A stretch of 64,000 nucleotides of DNA. Origin: Psococerastis gibbosa (taxonomy: Eukaryota; Arthropoda; Insecta; Psocodea; Psocidae). Position numbers and translations under genes: made by a program. The stretch spans positions 36,292,770 to 36,356,769 of the forward strand of contig OZ020484.1 of NCBI GenBank assembly GCA_963971405.1, in the 5' to 3' direction. Below are positions 11,423-22,300 of this stretch, in pieces. Positions within the stretch are counted from its first letter, which is position 1. Every line of letters begins with the position of its first letter. The notes beneath the pieces were generated by a model, which saw only the letters and a list, made by a program, of their open reading frames with translations, ran no database searches and was not told where the DNA came from.

Positions 11423-14400
11423 ATGAAGTTTTTAGTGGACAATGGATCCGTTCACTTCAGCATTGGGGATAGCAAGGACAATGCAGAACGGCCATGCGGA
11501 TTCCTGCTTACACTTCAGCTCACTGCCATAATCTTCAACTGTGTCGTCGCCATCACCATTCTTCGGTCGCCTTTCCGCTCATACGTCTTCAACATTCTCC
11601 TACTCTTCTTGTGCCTCTCGCTGATCCTCGACGCTGGTCTAAACTTGACAATGGCTACTCTTGTAAGAGCATCATGGACTGATCTTCATCGGCAATTAGG
11701 GAATGATTATCTTACCTTATTTTGTAACCTGAATGCTGCAAGCATGCAGTGGCCTCTTATAATGGAAATTTATTTCCTGGCGCTTCTTGGTGCTCATCGG
11801 TCCCACGTGCTCAGATCACATGGAAGGTCTTTGAATGACTTTGGCGATAAGGATCATGATTTTAGGGTCATTCGTAAATTGGGAGCGTTCTGTTGGCTGC
11901 TGGTACCTGCGATTCTTCTTCCGTTAGCTTTAAAGGTGATAGACTGTGGATACTTCCAAGAAAGGTGAGTAGATCAGAAATATCGTGAGTTTTTAAATGT
12001 TTAGGAGTTTTGAGCTACACTAGACTTATTAACAGAAATAGTTAGATACGAATTTTTTAAATCAGACCAGACCTACACGACACAGACAGCCAAATAGGTA
12101 TCTAGGTGTATTTTGATAGCCTGTTGTAGACATACACGATCATCAATATAGTAGAATTTAAAATTTCATATTGTAAGTGAATACTATGCCAAAACGCTAT
12201 AGCATCATATATTGAGAGAAGCATACAAAAATCAGAGCTTTCAATCCAGTTTCTGATCCGATTCAGTAATATTCAAGCAGAGAGGCTAAAGCGCATATTA
12301 ACTGCCTTCATAGTACCTACCTACAGTATCTCTAGTAAATCGTATCTTGAGATCTTATTCACGCATTTAAAGTTACAAAGTTCTAGCTGTTAGTTGTAGC
12401 TGGTTAAAACTTCAAGAGTTCTTCTGCCTTAGTATAGTAGGTATTTTGATTTTTCTGTGATTCAGGTACAGCTGTAGTCCGGCCTATGTGACTCAGAGAA
12501 CAATCCCCGCTGTATTTACTTCCCTTATTTTCCTCCTCGGTTACTGCATTCCTTGGACAGCAGTTCTGCATTACTGGATATCGCTGCTCCTCAGGGTTTG
12601 CAGAGAACGCCGTAGACTGGAGACACTGGAACTTGTCGCGCTGCAGAGGGCGGCAGCACAAAGCAGTCCTGTTCGTGGTTTGGGAACTCCACTTGGGTTC
12701 TCAGTGCCTTACTGGAGTCAGGTACTCGGCCCTTAAGCTAATTTTTGTTGTCAGTGGTCGCATAGGACAGTACAACATTGTACGGTAATTGCATCATCGC
12801 TAGGAAACACATTTAATTACTAAGATATAGGTCTTCATTTATTCAAAGGTTTCACCTGAGTACCATTCTGTGCTTGTCTCATCCTCTACAAGCTCAACAC
12901 TGATATCGAAAGTCAGCCTTACCCCGGACACTACTGATGTGTATAAAACGCATGAATAAAATGACATTTTACACTCACTGCCGGGCCCGTGCATTGCATC
13001 AGGTGTTTCGATATTGACAGCAGTATTAAGATAATTCATGCCCCAATAATAGCGTAGCATATCCTGCCACTATTACTGTGTTGTATCGTATTACTGTACA
13101 TTGGTCTACCCTTTCTTGACTATGAAATCGTCCCATCAATCAATGTGGTGCTTTGTGATAGGGAAACTCGACATTTAACCCAAGGACAAATAATTATTTA
13201 CCAAGTAAATATTACAGTAGGTACCTATATTATTATTAATTCATAAATAAGAAAGCATGCTGTACGAGTTCACTCGTACCGGTTCTTTAAATTTGCTTTT
13301 GGTGGCAGCCAATCATAGCTGTAGCCCTGCATCCTCCAGGAACCGGCTATTCATTCAACGATGAGGACATCTAATAGTGTTTAAGCCTATAGGCAGGCAC
13401 GGATTTAGGTATAGGCACGACACGAAAAGAAAACACGATTTTAAAAGGAAAAAATTAAGTACATTTCATATGACAAAAATAATTTTTTATTATGGCGGGA
13501 AATTTAGTCTCGTGGCATTAATTGCACCTGACAGTGGCGCGTTACCGTTACAAAAATAAAATGTAAGGACAAGACGTATTATGCTCTTATTTTTATTGTT
13601 CCCTCTTTTCCTAATGCAGTGCACGTGCAACAGTGAGGGAAAGCCAATGGAGCTGCTTGAGAATTCTTTTAGGAAGGCCCTCACAGAGAACTGTGCCTAG
13701 GGGCCTCCGAAGCCTAAATCCGGCCCTTCCTATAGGTGCAGTAGTAACAGAAATAAAGAAGGTATATCTTTGGTTGAATGTGCTGTTTATTGTAAAAGCC
13801 CTTTTTTGTTGCAGATGTGGGGAAATGGGGATTCCATGGTGGGAGATGGATTTCGATACTTTCTTCTTGCAGGACTTCTTACATTGTGCCATATTATTTT
13901 TGTGGTGCCTCACTCACTTTTTATTCTAACCACCCAATTCTACACTTCCTATCATCAACCCAGCACACTTCTCTACCTCTCTTATGATTTACCCCAAGCA
14001 TTTCGTGCCATTTCTACATCATGGCTTGACAACACGTTTACATGGTTCCGATTTTTCTACACTGCTATTGTCCCAATATTGATCCTTATCGTTCACCAAG
14101 ATCTACGAAGGCAATGTTTAATTTTATTTAATGTTTGCCAGCACAAAAACCATGTTTACGCAAGCGGAAGTTCCCTTTCAGGATACTTATTGACGCGTAA
14201 GTCGCAAAAAAGAAAAAGGAGATCAAAATTGAGAACATTAGATGATGTAAAGACACCAGTTCTTTTTGCTACCACTGAAGGTATCTTCTTGAGAACTGCT
14301 GCTGACCCATATGCCGGTTTTAATAACTTCCGGGCGTCTTTTCCGAGTAAGGCAGCTGTGATTGAACCAAGGTTCTTAAGTGTGTTTACGGACGTCACGG

Positions 14401-14840
14401 TAAAAGAAACTGTGAAGTCACGATTGAGAGTTTTGAAATCACCAAAACTGTCAGCGAAAAGTGTGAAGAATGAAGTGGAAAGCTTAGAGGAAGACGATGC
14501 GAGTCGTCAAAAGAAAGGAGGAAAAAGTGTTCGATTTTCGCAGAGAGTCAGTGAAATTCCTTTGACAGATAGTGGAGTATCTTCCTCTGGGAGTGCCGAG
14601 AGCTTTATAGTGACAGTTAGGGCAGGCAGAGCTGCTTCTGCAACTGCTGCTACTTTGACAAGTGACCAACAGACTGCTCACCTACAGACTGCTGACCGAA
14701 GGGTTATGGCTCCTAGAAATTCCACTCCAAGTGATCCCTTCGTTACACCAGCAAGGTAAATTATAAAAGTTTTCGATATTTTAGTCCAAGATCTCGCTAG
14801 TGATGTTACGCGCTATCACTCTCTCACTCTACTTAAATAT

Positions 14841-14903
<63 letters not shown>

Positions 14904-14973
14904 TTTTTTTTTCCTAACTGGTTACTCCACCAGCTAAGGGATTATATTAATTCAAAATAAAAATAGACTAATT

Positions 14974-15016
<43 letters not shown>

Positions 15017-16138
15017 CATTTAATTCCCAAATAAGACAATGCATACAGAATGTTCAACAACGTAGATTATTGGGATCCCTCTCTAGGTGTGCTTTTTTAG
15101 CTCGTGGAAGTGAGGTGCAGCCAATAGTTACAAAGTAGAAACAGTCAAAATTTTACATTAGTGCAAATAAACAATGGTCAATAGTATATACAGTAAATAC
15201 CCCATAACGTACTTCATTATTTATGGTATCACATGAAAGCTAATTTATAAATGCATTGAAATCATATATACCTGCTGTTTACACCTGGCTGCAAAGAGGC
15301 GCGGCCAAATGCGCAACGGCAACCGTGATTTTTCAGAATCTTTATAACCTACATTGTACTTGTATATTGCCGTGAACTGAACGATATTTTATTTAAAAAA
15401 CAAGTGAGCGCAATTTTTCCCCAAAAATCACTAATTAATAAAAATCAATAATTTAGTTAAGAATAGCCTACTAGCTGCTATTTTTGATGATTTGATAATA
15501 TAATATTTCCTTCAACAATATTGCTCCAATATTAAGCTTCTTGCAGTAGGCTATTCGCAGAATGTTTATTTTTTTGTCAGGTATATAGGCCGATGGCACA
15601 TCAAAAAGAGCAATAGTTTGGGGTTGGCAGCAAGGCCGCGCCCAGGGTTTGATTTCGGGGGGTCCAAACTTTTTTTAAACGCAATTTATTAATGAATTAA
15701 TGGAAAAATTCTTCAAACCATACAGGTTTACATACAAAAAATTTATTTCGGGGGGGGGGGGGTCCGGGCTATATGGACCACCCCCTGGGCACAGCCATGG
15801 GTTGGCTGATATAGGGCCCAGATTTAGGGTTTGCATGTTGAGTGATGTCGCACCATCTTTGTCATCAATTATTGAATTCTATTCTACTCTATATTACTTT
15901 CTAGCACAATCTTTGTCATCAATTATTGACTTCTATTCTACTCTATATTACTTTCTAGCTTTTGCAGCAATTATCTGTTAATTTTGTTTTAATTGACAGC
16001 AACCAGAGTACGAGCGGCGGCGACGGCAGAGCTCCAGTCAGCACGCTGGAACAACTCCTCTCCTCCACAGCACTCACATCGTCTTCTTCTTCACTTCTCC
16101 TTTCTCTGTCACAGCGAATGAGGAGTCGAAACTCATGA
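11423..16138 (+). CDS. Orphan seven-transmembrane receptor (rhodopsin-like topology, divergent)
   Basis: Four exons: 11423-11964, 12466-12721, 13815-14755, 16000-16138. All junctions are GT-AG, and the joined frame is 626 codons ending in TGA (16136-16138). Seven hydrophobic segments are visible, at about residues 27-47, 54-80, 100-124, 152-174, 195-221, 279-304 and 339-359. An Asp (LILDAGL) sits in TM2, Cys at 101 could pair with an extracellular Cys, and a basic stretch (VCRERRRLE) follows TM5. The expected DRY motif after TM3 is replaced by GAHR. TM6 has CHIIFVVPHS, not CWxP, and TM7 has VPILILIVHQD, not NPxxY. The tail is about 260 residues, rich in Ser and basic residues. The start is the first ATG of an open exon, and 24 residues precede TM1 with no clear signal peptide. 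It is probably a plasma-membrane G-protein-coupled receptor. The ligand and subfamily cannot be told. Confidence 0.8.
13245..13288 (+). mobile_element. Isolated 3' end of a Helentron-like (HINE) element
   Basis: Matches the 3' terminus of the family at 16225-17144: gaaagcatg, a hairpin GTACGAGT-TC-ACTCGTAC (13262-13279), then CCGGTTCTTT. The body of the element is missing. It lies in the second intron of the receptor gene. Confidence 0.55.
13394..13728. mobile_element. hAT-like element, exact 8-bp TSD
   Basis: Ends CAGGCACGGATTTAGG / CCTAAATCCGGCCCTT are inverted and flanked by the exact duplication cctatagg (13386-13393 and 13729-13736). It ends about 85 bp before receptor exon 3. Several short open frames in it are not genes. 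Confidence 0.85.
14841..15016. repeat. Two (AAT)n microsatellite tracts
   Basis: Long AAT arrays at about 14841-14903 and 14990-15016 are separated by unique AT-rich sequence, in the last intron of the receptor gene. Confidence 0.95.
15631..15800. mobile_element. hAT-like element, 7/8 TSD
   Basis: Ends CAAGGCCGCGCCCAGGG / CCCTGGGCACAGCCATG, poly-G interior. Flanks gttggcag (15623-15630) and gttggctg (15801-15808). The sequence is closely related to 60763-60921. Confidence 0.8.
15855..15962. repeat. 54-bp tandem duplication before receptor exon 4
   Basis: Two near-identical units starting at 15855 and 15909, each beginning 'atctttgtcatcaatt' and ending 'ttactttctag', an acceptor-like string. 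The used acceptor is the later tgacag at 15994-15999, which keeps the frame to the stop. Confidence 0.9.
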
Positions 16139-16224
16139 CCACATTTTGTAAATATATTCGTTCATTGGCCTTGGGCAATTTAATGGTGTAATACTGTATT
16201 ATTAATGTATGCCTATTATTTTTA

Positions 16225-17144
16225 TTGCTTTCCAATTTATACATAGTATAAAAGAAAGCTTTGTGATGGTCGAAATTTTCGATTCCGAGATTTCAACGGA
16301 TTTACGCGATTTGAGGGACCAGGAACCCAAAAAAGTGGTTTTTACGAAATGTCTGTCTGTCGCTCTGTCTCCCTGTCGCTCTGTCTGTCTGACTGTATGT
16401 CTGTATGTTTGTCTGTCTGTTCATCGATTTCCGGGCAAACTGCTCGGTCGATTTTTATGAAATTTTGCATGTAGGTTTACAAAAATCATACCTCAGGACC
16501 ATTATTATTATTTTGGGCTAACTCAATTTGGTGGGGGGGGGGGGGTTTATTGTCCAAAAACTCCAAAAAAATGTCTAAAAAAATTATTTCTCACAAACGG
16601 CTATAACGATTTCTTTTAAATTCACATTTATTGTAGTCGTTATTAATAACAAAATGCAGGGGGTCGCTTTCCCCTTGATAGTTTGCTTTTGGGAGTAAAA
16701 AAATAAAAATAACTCAATTTCCATGAAAAATGACTAAAAAATAATTTTTCTGTGGCACCTTTCTTTCGATGATTTCTACCTTCAGGTATGTTTTAGGTGT
16801 TCAATAGAGTAACAAAAGCGGGCAGGTTGCATTCCCAAAAAAATATTTGGTTCTGTGCAAAAAATTATATTTTGAAGAAATTATCTAAAATTCACGCTCT
16901 AATACATTACGTGCCATGTGTCATTGTTACTACTAATACAATGTATTGGTCTGTTCGTTCCAGAATATGCAATTGAGTTTTAAGGGGTTTTTAATATATT
17001 GAGGTGGATCCCCATCCCCCCCCCCCCTCGAGGGACCTGAAATTTAACCGTAGGGAAATTATTTACTATGCAATTTCACATTAAGTCTGTCTACTAATTT
17101 ATAAATTGGAAAGCATGTTCGAGTAAACTCGGACCGGTTCTTTT
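16225..17144 (+). mobile_element. Helentron-like non-autonomous element (HINE), copy A
   Basis: Starts TTGCTTTCCAATTTATAC. A GTCT microsatellite lies about 120 bp in. Near the 3' end comes the inverse of the start (ATAAATTGGAAAGC), then a hairpin GTTCGAGT-AA-ACTCGGAC and the terminus CGGTTCTTTT. Subterminal inverted repeats, a microsatellite and a 3' hairpin are the layout described for DINE-1/HINE rolling-circle elements. Other copies: 22462-23372 (-), 24377-25240, 28298-28745, 36835-37704, 38682-39423, 54845-55692, 61262-61535 (-). No transposase frame. Confidence 0.75.
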
Positions 17145-17250
17145 AAGAACGTTTAACGTGACAGTGGATTGTAATATTGCATTATTCGCATACCTACATA
17201 CCCAAAACGTTACTCATTGTATCGCATTCAACATTGAGCAAGAAATTCTT

Positions 17251-17485
17251 GTAGCCAGGTGGTGCAGTCGCTGAGAACCGTCTGGACATGTAGAGTAGTG
17301 GTACGAACTCCCGAACTCGGTCTTTCACCTGAAAGGTTGCTGGTTCGAGTCCCACATTTGCTACATTTTCTGGCCATGGTTAGGAGGGCATGTAAAGGAG
17401 GCGGCCCCGGGATATCCTAGTTGAGTGGAAGAGAGGGCTTTATAGCCCTAACTCCGCTAGGTTGACTTAGTATTAGACCAACAAA
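17251..17485 (+). mobile_element. tRNA-derived SINE, full-length copy
   Basis: A tRNA-like head (GGTGGTGCAGTCGCTGAG as A box, GGTTCGAGTCCC as B box) is followed by a conserved body 'ttctggccatg...gggcatgtaaag', a gagggcttta block and a tail with 'gttgacttagta'. Six other copies are in this window. Confidence 0.85.
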
Positions 17486-18161
17486 ATGTCACAACCATTG
17501 CCCTAGAATGCTGAAGTGAATTAATTCATCAAGTTATAATAACCCACTAAACGTGTACTTCCAGTGATTTTGTTATAGGCCCGTACTTTGCGCACTGAAG
17601 GTGGATGTAAAAGTAGGCTAATGAATGATGAAATCCTAGTATCTGAGCCGATGTCTCCACATTTTGCCGAAAAAATATATTTTTATGCAATCTTGCGGAG
17701 TTTCAGAGAAACCTGGTACTAACTGTAACAACTTTACAGAGAAATCGGTTTCATAAAGAGAATATTTATAATGTTTCACTCCAAAATCTTTGTAAGCCAT
17801 CAGTGTTTTTTTGTTTCTTTTGTAATTTAATCCGAAATGAATGTTGTCAAAACCAAAATTTAAGTAGCTTACGATTAATCTATAGGCCCGATTGCAGTAT
17901 TGCAATCTTATGTAACCCTACAATGAGATTAATCATGAGTTAACAACTTTATTAGATACAAATAGAGAAATTTAAACAAACTTGTGAAATTTCTGAAGTA
18001 CTTGTGAGAGATGATAAAGCGCGGGAAGGTAGTGGGCTAGTGGCGCATCCTAGCGTCGTTGTGAAAAACCAGTTGAACTTTCAGTCACATATAGAGGTCG
18101 CTAGTACGACCCACTTTACATTTAACTGATGTAGGGGGATTTTTACCAACGTGAGTACTTA

Positions 18162-18233
18162 GCCGTGATCGTCTAGTGGTTAGGACATTGCGTTGTGGCC
18201 GCAATAACCCAGGTTCGAATCCTGGTCACGGCA
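18162..18233 (+). tRNA. tRNA-His (GTG)
   Basis: A full 72-nt cloverleaf: acceptor GCCGTGA pairs with TCACGGC, then discriminator A. The anticodon loop is TTGTGGC, closed by TTGCG/CGCAA, with anticodon GTG. The T arm is CCAGG-TTCGAAT-CCTGG. No intron. A T run after 'ca' serves as Pol III terminator. It is free of SINE tail sequence, unlike the other tRNA-like stretches here. Confidence 0.96.
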
Positions 18234-18773
18234 CAATTTTTTTTCATTTTTAACATCTGAATTATTTGTTTTGTCTAAAATTAGTTATAGCCGTATTAGT
18301 CTATGGAATTTAAAATAATTTGAGTGTCAGAATAGATATTACATAAATCATAAACTGCTACTCTATACAATTCCAACCCGGGAATTCACAGCAAATGCGG
18401 GCTGATACCTACATAATCGAATAACCAATCATCACTCGTGGAGAGCCACTAATGAGTAAATTTTTTACATCTTTGGTTATGGGCGGTTGACATCTGTCTT
18501 TCTATGCCTGTATGGTCTATTTTTTGCCCCTCTCCAACGCAATGGCGCCATTTTAGATTTTCATGGAGGAAGAATAAATATTGTACGGGATATAAATTGT
18601 ATTATTATAAAGTATCAGTCTAGAGCATACTTTCTCAAAATCCTAGAGGGGCGCCATTTGGGCCTGTACCCCCGCCCCGCCGGATTTGGTTGACCGTAAA
18701 TGTAAATGAGACCCTTAAAGGCATTCTAAGGTGACAATATTCATTAGGTATTTGATAGGTTCATGATTTGAAC

Positions 18774-18953
18774 CAAGGATTTTATTTCGTGGGGGGGGGG
18801 GGGGTTAGAATTATCATTGGATATTACATACCGGTAGTGGTTTTTATTTTTCCTCTCAAAATCCAATTCTATCTAGTATCAAGCCTTTTCATTTCGAGGG
18901 GGGGGGGGGGTTGAACCCCCATGAACCCCCCCCCCCATGGCTAGGGCCTTGAT
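18774..18953. mobile_element. Worn hAT-like element
   Basis: The interior is nearly identical to 7148-7317 (poly-G blocks around 'tttttatttttcctctc'), but the left end is decayed. No clear target duplication. Confidence 0.65.
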
Positions 18954-19249
18954 TTGAGCAGCAGCAGTCTGTGGATCCTGGGGGCGCCGCCAGCTCTCGA
19001 ATTACGCCAATGGCTATTGACTCCTTATACAAAACGGGCATCGGTGATGCTGACAGAGCACGTATAGACATCACGAAATCCAGTAGAACCTGTAAATTTC
19101 AGCATCCCTCATCATGGTTTCAGGTAAGACCACGTTCGCCACTAACGACACTGAAAGTAGTACCTATTTCACTTTATACTACATCTCACTGCAAGCTAAG
19201 TATAGACAGAATATTTTAAATCGCAAGTAGGCTAAACACAAGCAACTGT

Positions 19250-19399
19250 TGTATGAGTGCTGTAGGTGCAGTAGAGCCATGTGCCGCTGCTAACTGCTGC
19301 AGTGTGTGAGTAGCAGGGATAGGATTGTATGCGTAGGCCGTAGTCCCATACCGTAACCTGTAGCCATAAGTCAGTATTAATATATCCAGCAGAAAAATC
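19250..19399 (+). promoter_or_regulatory. Leader/promoter region of SLC22 gene 1, shared with gene 2
   Basis: Contains gagtgctgt, CAGTAGAGCCATGTG and CAGTGTGTGAGTA in this order. The same strings, in the same order, precede the first exon of gene 2 (35847-35902). They probably derive from the duplicated 5' UTR or promoter. No TATA box is certain. Confidence 0.5.
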
Positions 19400-22300
19400 A
19401 TGACATCTGCTGATACTGCCGCGGACAAAAAAAGTAAGTGCTTAATAATTGTTATTATAATATTATAAATTATAAATATTTTAGCCTTAATTAAATTCCG
19501 AACGAATAGGCAATTGCGATCTTTCGTACAAAATAGCTTGCTTCCCCTCTGTCGCTAAAATATTGTTACTAACTTCGTGTGTCCAGGAGACTTTCATTGA
19601 ATAGGTTGTCCAATATTGAGCATATAACTTCTTATTGTTGAGATAGGCAGTCATCATAAAGAAATAAAAATATATAAATAAAGCAAAAAATAAATTAATT
19701 TACTTTTACATGTTTTTAAAGTAGTGGTACAGACTTCGACTTTCACCCGAAAGTTTGTTGGTTCGAATCCCACACTAAAGTAAGAGTAGGCCTATTGCCA
19801 TTTGCTACTATACACCACATATTATTTTTAGTCTGTGTACTATTCGTCCTCAGAGGGGATTCCCTCTCTTAGACCCGTCCCACCATTGTTTTGCTGGAGA
19901 AGTATTATTACCGAGACTTTCCAAGCGATGATGGGAACCGCCCTAAACTCATTATTATTTTTTCTTCGCTAAATGGTTCAGGTGTTCCGATATATACGGT
20001 ACCACAGCGAAACAATTTATTTCTAAACAACTGCCTCACAAAAGTACTGTCAGTTCCCATCAGACCAGCAATAGGCTATGGAACAAGTCTGGCAGGTTAC
20101 TGCTATGGCAATACCTATCTATATTTTTATATTAGTCATATACAGTGTAGTTTACAGATATATCAACTCTTATTCCACAGCCAAGCCAAGAGTCATAATC
20201 GTCATATACAGTATGTAAGCCCCCCCCCCTTGAATTTGGGAAATTTTGGGACCAAATAAAATAATGTATGTCGTTTTATTGCATAATTTGCCACATCAAA
20301 GAGATGGTGGGGTCAACAGCGAGTGATATACCGGTTGGTTTGGTGGAATTCAACGTAGTCTCAGGCCTCGAGCCTCTGATGCTCACAACAAGGAAGAAGT
20401 TGATAGCTATAGCTACCAAAAACTATTTTTTTTTAATGTATACGCCACTAGTTTGTTCCATATATTACAAACCATTTCATCATTCCATCGTAAATAAAAC
20501 ATCAGCGTGGAACAACAGTCGCTGTGGGGTTGCGCCCACAAAATCTGAAATCTTTGCGGCTCTTGAATTATTTCCGGATTAACAACAGGTTCTATGACGG
20601 TAGGTTCCTTACACAAGACGTACATGTTCTGTACTGTAAATTATGGTATTAATATGCTTAATATGGAAATAACAATAAAAAAGCAGTGGAAATATTACGT
20701 AATGTATGCTGACACATAAATATAGGGAAGAAATAATATAATTTATATTGGCAGACACTCCTGCATGTGAAGGGTTGTTTCGCGTATTATCGTAGATCGG
20801 AATACCGGCACCAGCTCGATACATTCTTAAACACTGGCGCAAAAGTCCCTCATTCGTAAATTTGTGTATTACTGGTATGAAAAAATCTATTCGGATATTC
20901 GCTATCTAATGGATCTCGGGTGTGTTGAATTAGATTCAATAGGCAGATAAAATGAAATAGTGACGTGCTTGGTTTGCATTTAACTAGCGGAAAACTAAGA
21001 ATTAATTATGAACGGGTGTTGCAGAAGCTACTAATTAGTATTGGCTACACAAGGGAAGCTTATTGCTCGTCAAAATTATCAAAGAAATTGAACGACTTTT
21101 GAAATACCAGGACGACTAAAAAGTATTTTTTTAAAGTAAAGTATATAATGTCTGTCTGTCGATTTACCTGTAAATGTCAGTATTATCATTGAATATATAT
21201 ATATATATTCAATGGTATTATGTACCGCATACAATGCTGCAAATATTGAGGGACGAAACTCGACATGAAAGCAAAACATTTTAGTTCGAGAGGTTAGTCC
21301 TAAATACTCTTACTCAATGGCCTGTCGTACCACAGCGTTATTTTCAAACCCCTATTAAAAAGTACGGTACTTTCACGTTTAGGCATGATTTAGGTTATAT
21401 CTACTTCCTAAATCAGGCTATGGTGTTTTATTTAATAAATTAAATTATTGACAACTAAATCAGTAAATAAATCCAAATAGCTACTGAGAATAATGACTTA
21501 CGTGCTGCAGGCCATTAAATAGTCATGTAGCCTGTTATCCAATATCATGGAACATAAGACTAAGCAACAGGAAGCAGTTCCTTAAAACCTACGTTTAGAG
21601 TGTTTTATTGTACGGATGTGTGAAAGAGGCTTGAAGCGTTTCAAATGTGGTGTTACAGAATGATGCTATACGGATGAGCTGGAGGGACCATGTGGCGAAT
21701 GAAAGAGTGCTAGAGGCTATTGAAGAAGAGAGACAGCTGCTATGTCTCAAATAAAAAGTAGAAGAGCGAAATGGGCAGGGCTTTTATTAAGACATGAAAA
21801 TCTGGTACATACCATTATTGAGGGCACAGTGGAAGTAACCAACAGAAGCAGAAGAAGAAGGAATTCATGGATCAACCGAAGGAGAACGCAGGAACTCGGA
21901 CGTACCAAGAGCTGTCAAGGAAGGTGCAGGACCGAGAGAGCTGGACTGCTGGAGGATGCTATGCAGAAAGTTGCTGCCAACTAGCCTAATCATTAATATT
22001 TTGACCTCAGAAGAAGAAGGCTGTTATCCAAAATATCTACCTAAGTTTGGTTTGATTCCTTTACCGGCTCATCTGGTTGCTGACGACTCCCTACAGTGTA
22101 TATATATCATATACGATGTAATATCCAATAATTGTATTTAGGCTATTCATATGTTGCTTACATTTCAGATGAACAAACTAAAACTGCGCCTGATGAAGGA
22201 GAAGAAGAGGGTGTTGATGTGATTCAGAGGGCCATGGGAGACATTGGATGTTGGCAAATAGTCATATGTATTGCTGTCAGTCTGGTCAAAGTTACAACTG

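Larger units (their letters stand above)
16139..19399. other. Intergenic region, receptor to SLC22 gene 1
   Basis: Filled by a HINE copy, a SINE, the tRNA-His gene and a worn hAT-like element (18774-18953). No clear AATAAA follows the receptor stop before the HINE copy. The stretch 17486-18120 shows only chance frames. Confidence 0.6.

Noticed and set aside
17330..17360. GGTTCGAGTCCC boxes at SINE copies taken as tRNA genes
   Set aside because: Cloverleaf arms do not pair, and the same non-tRNA body follows each. Only 18162-18233 folds as a tRNA.
18889..19074. Proline-rich frame
   Set aside because: Poly-G/C ends of a hAT-like element translated.
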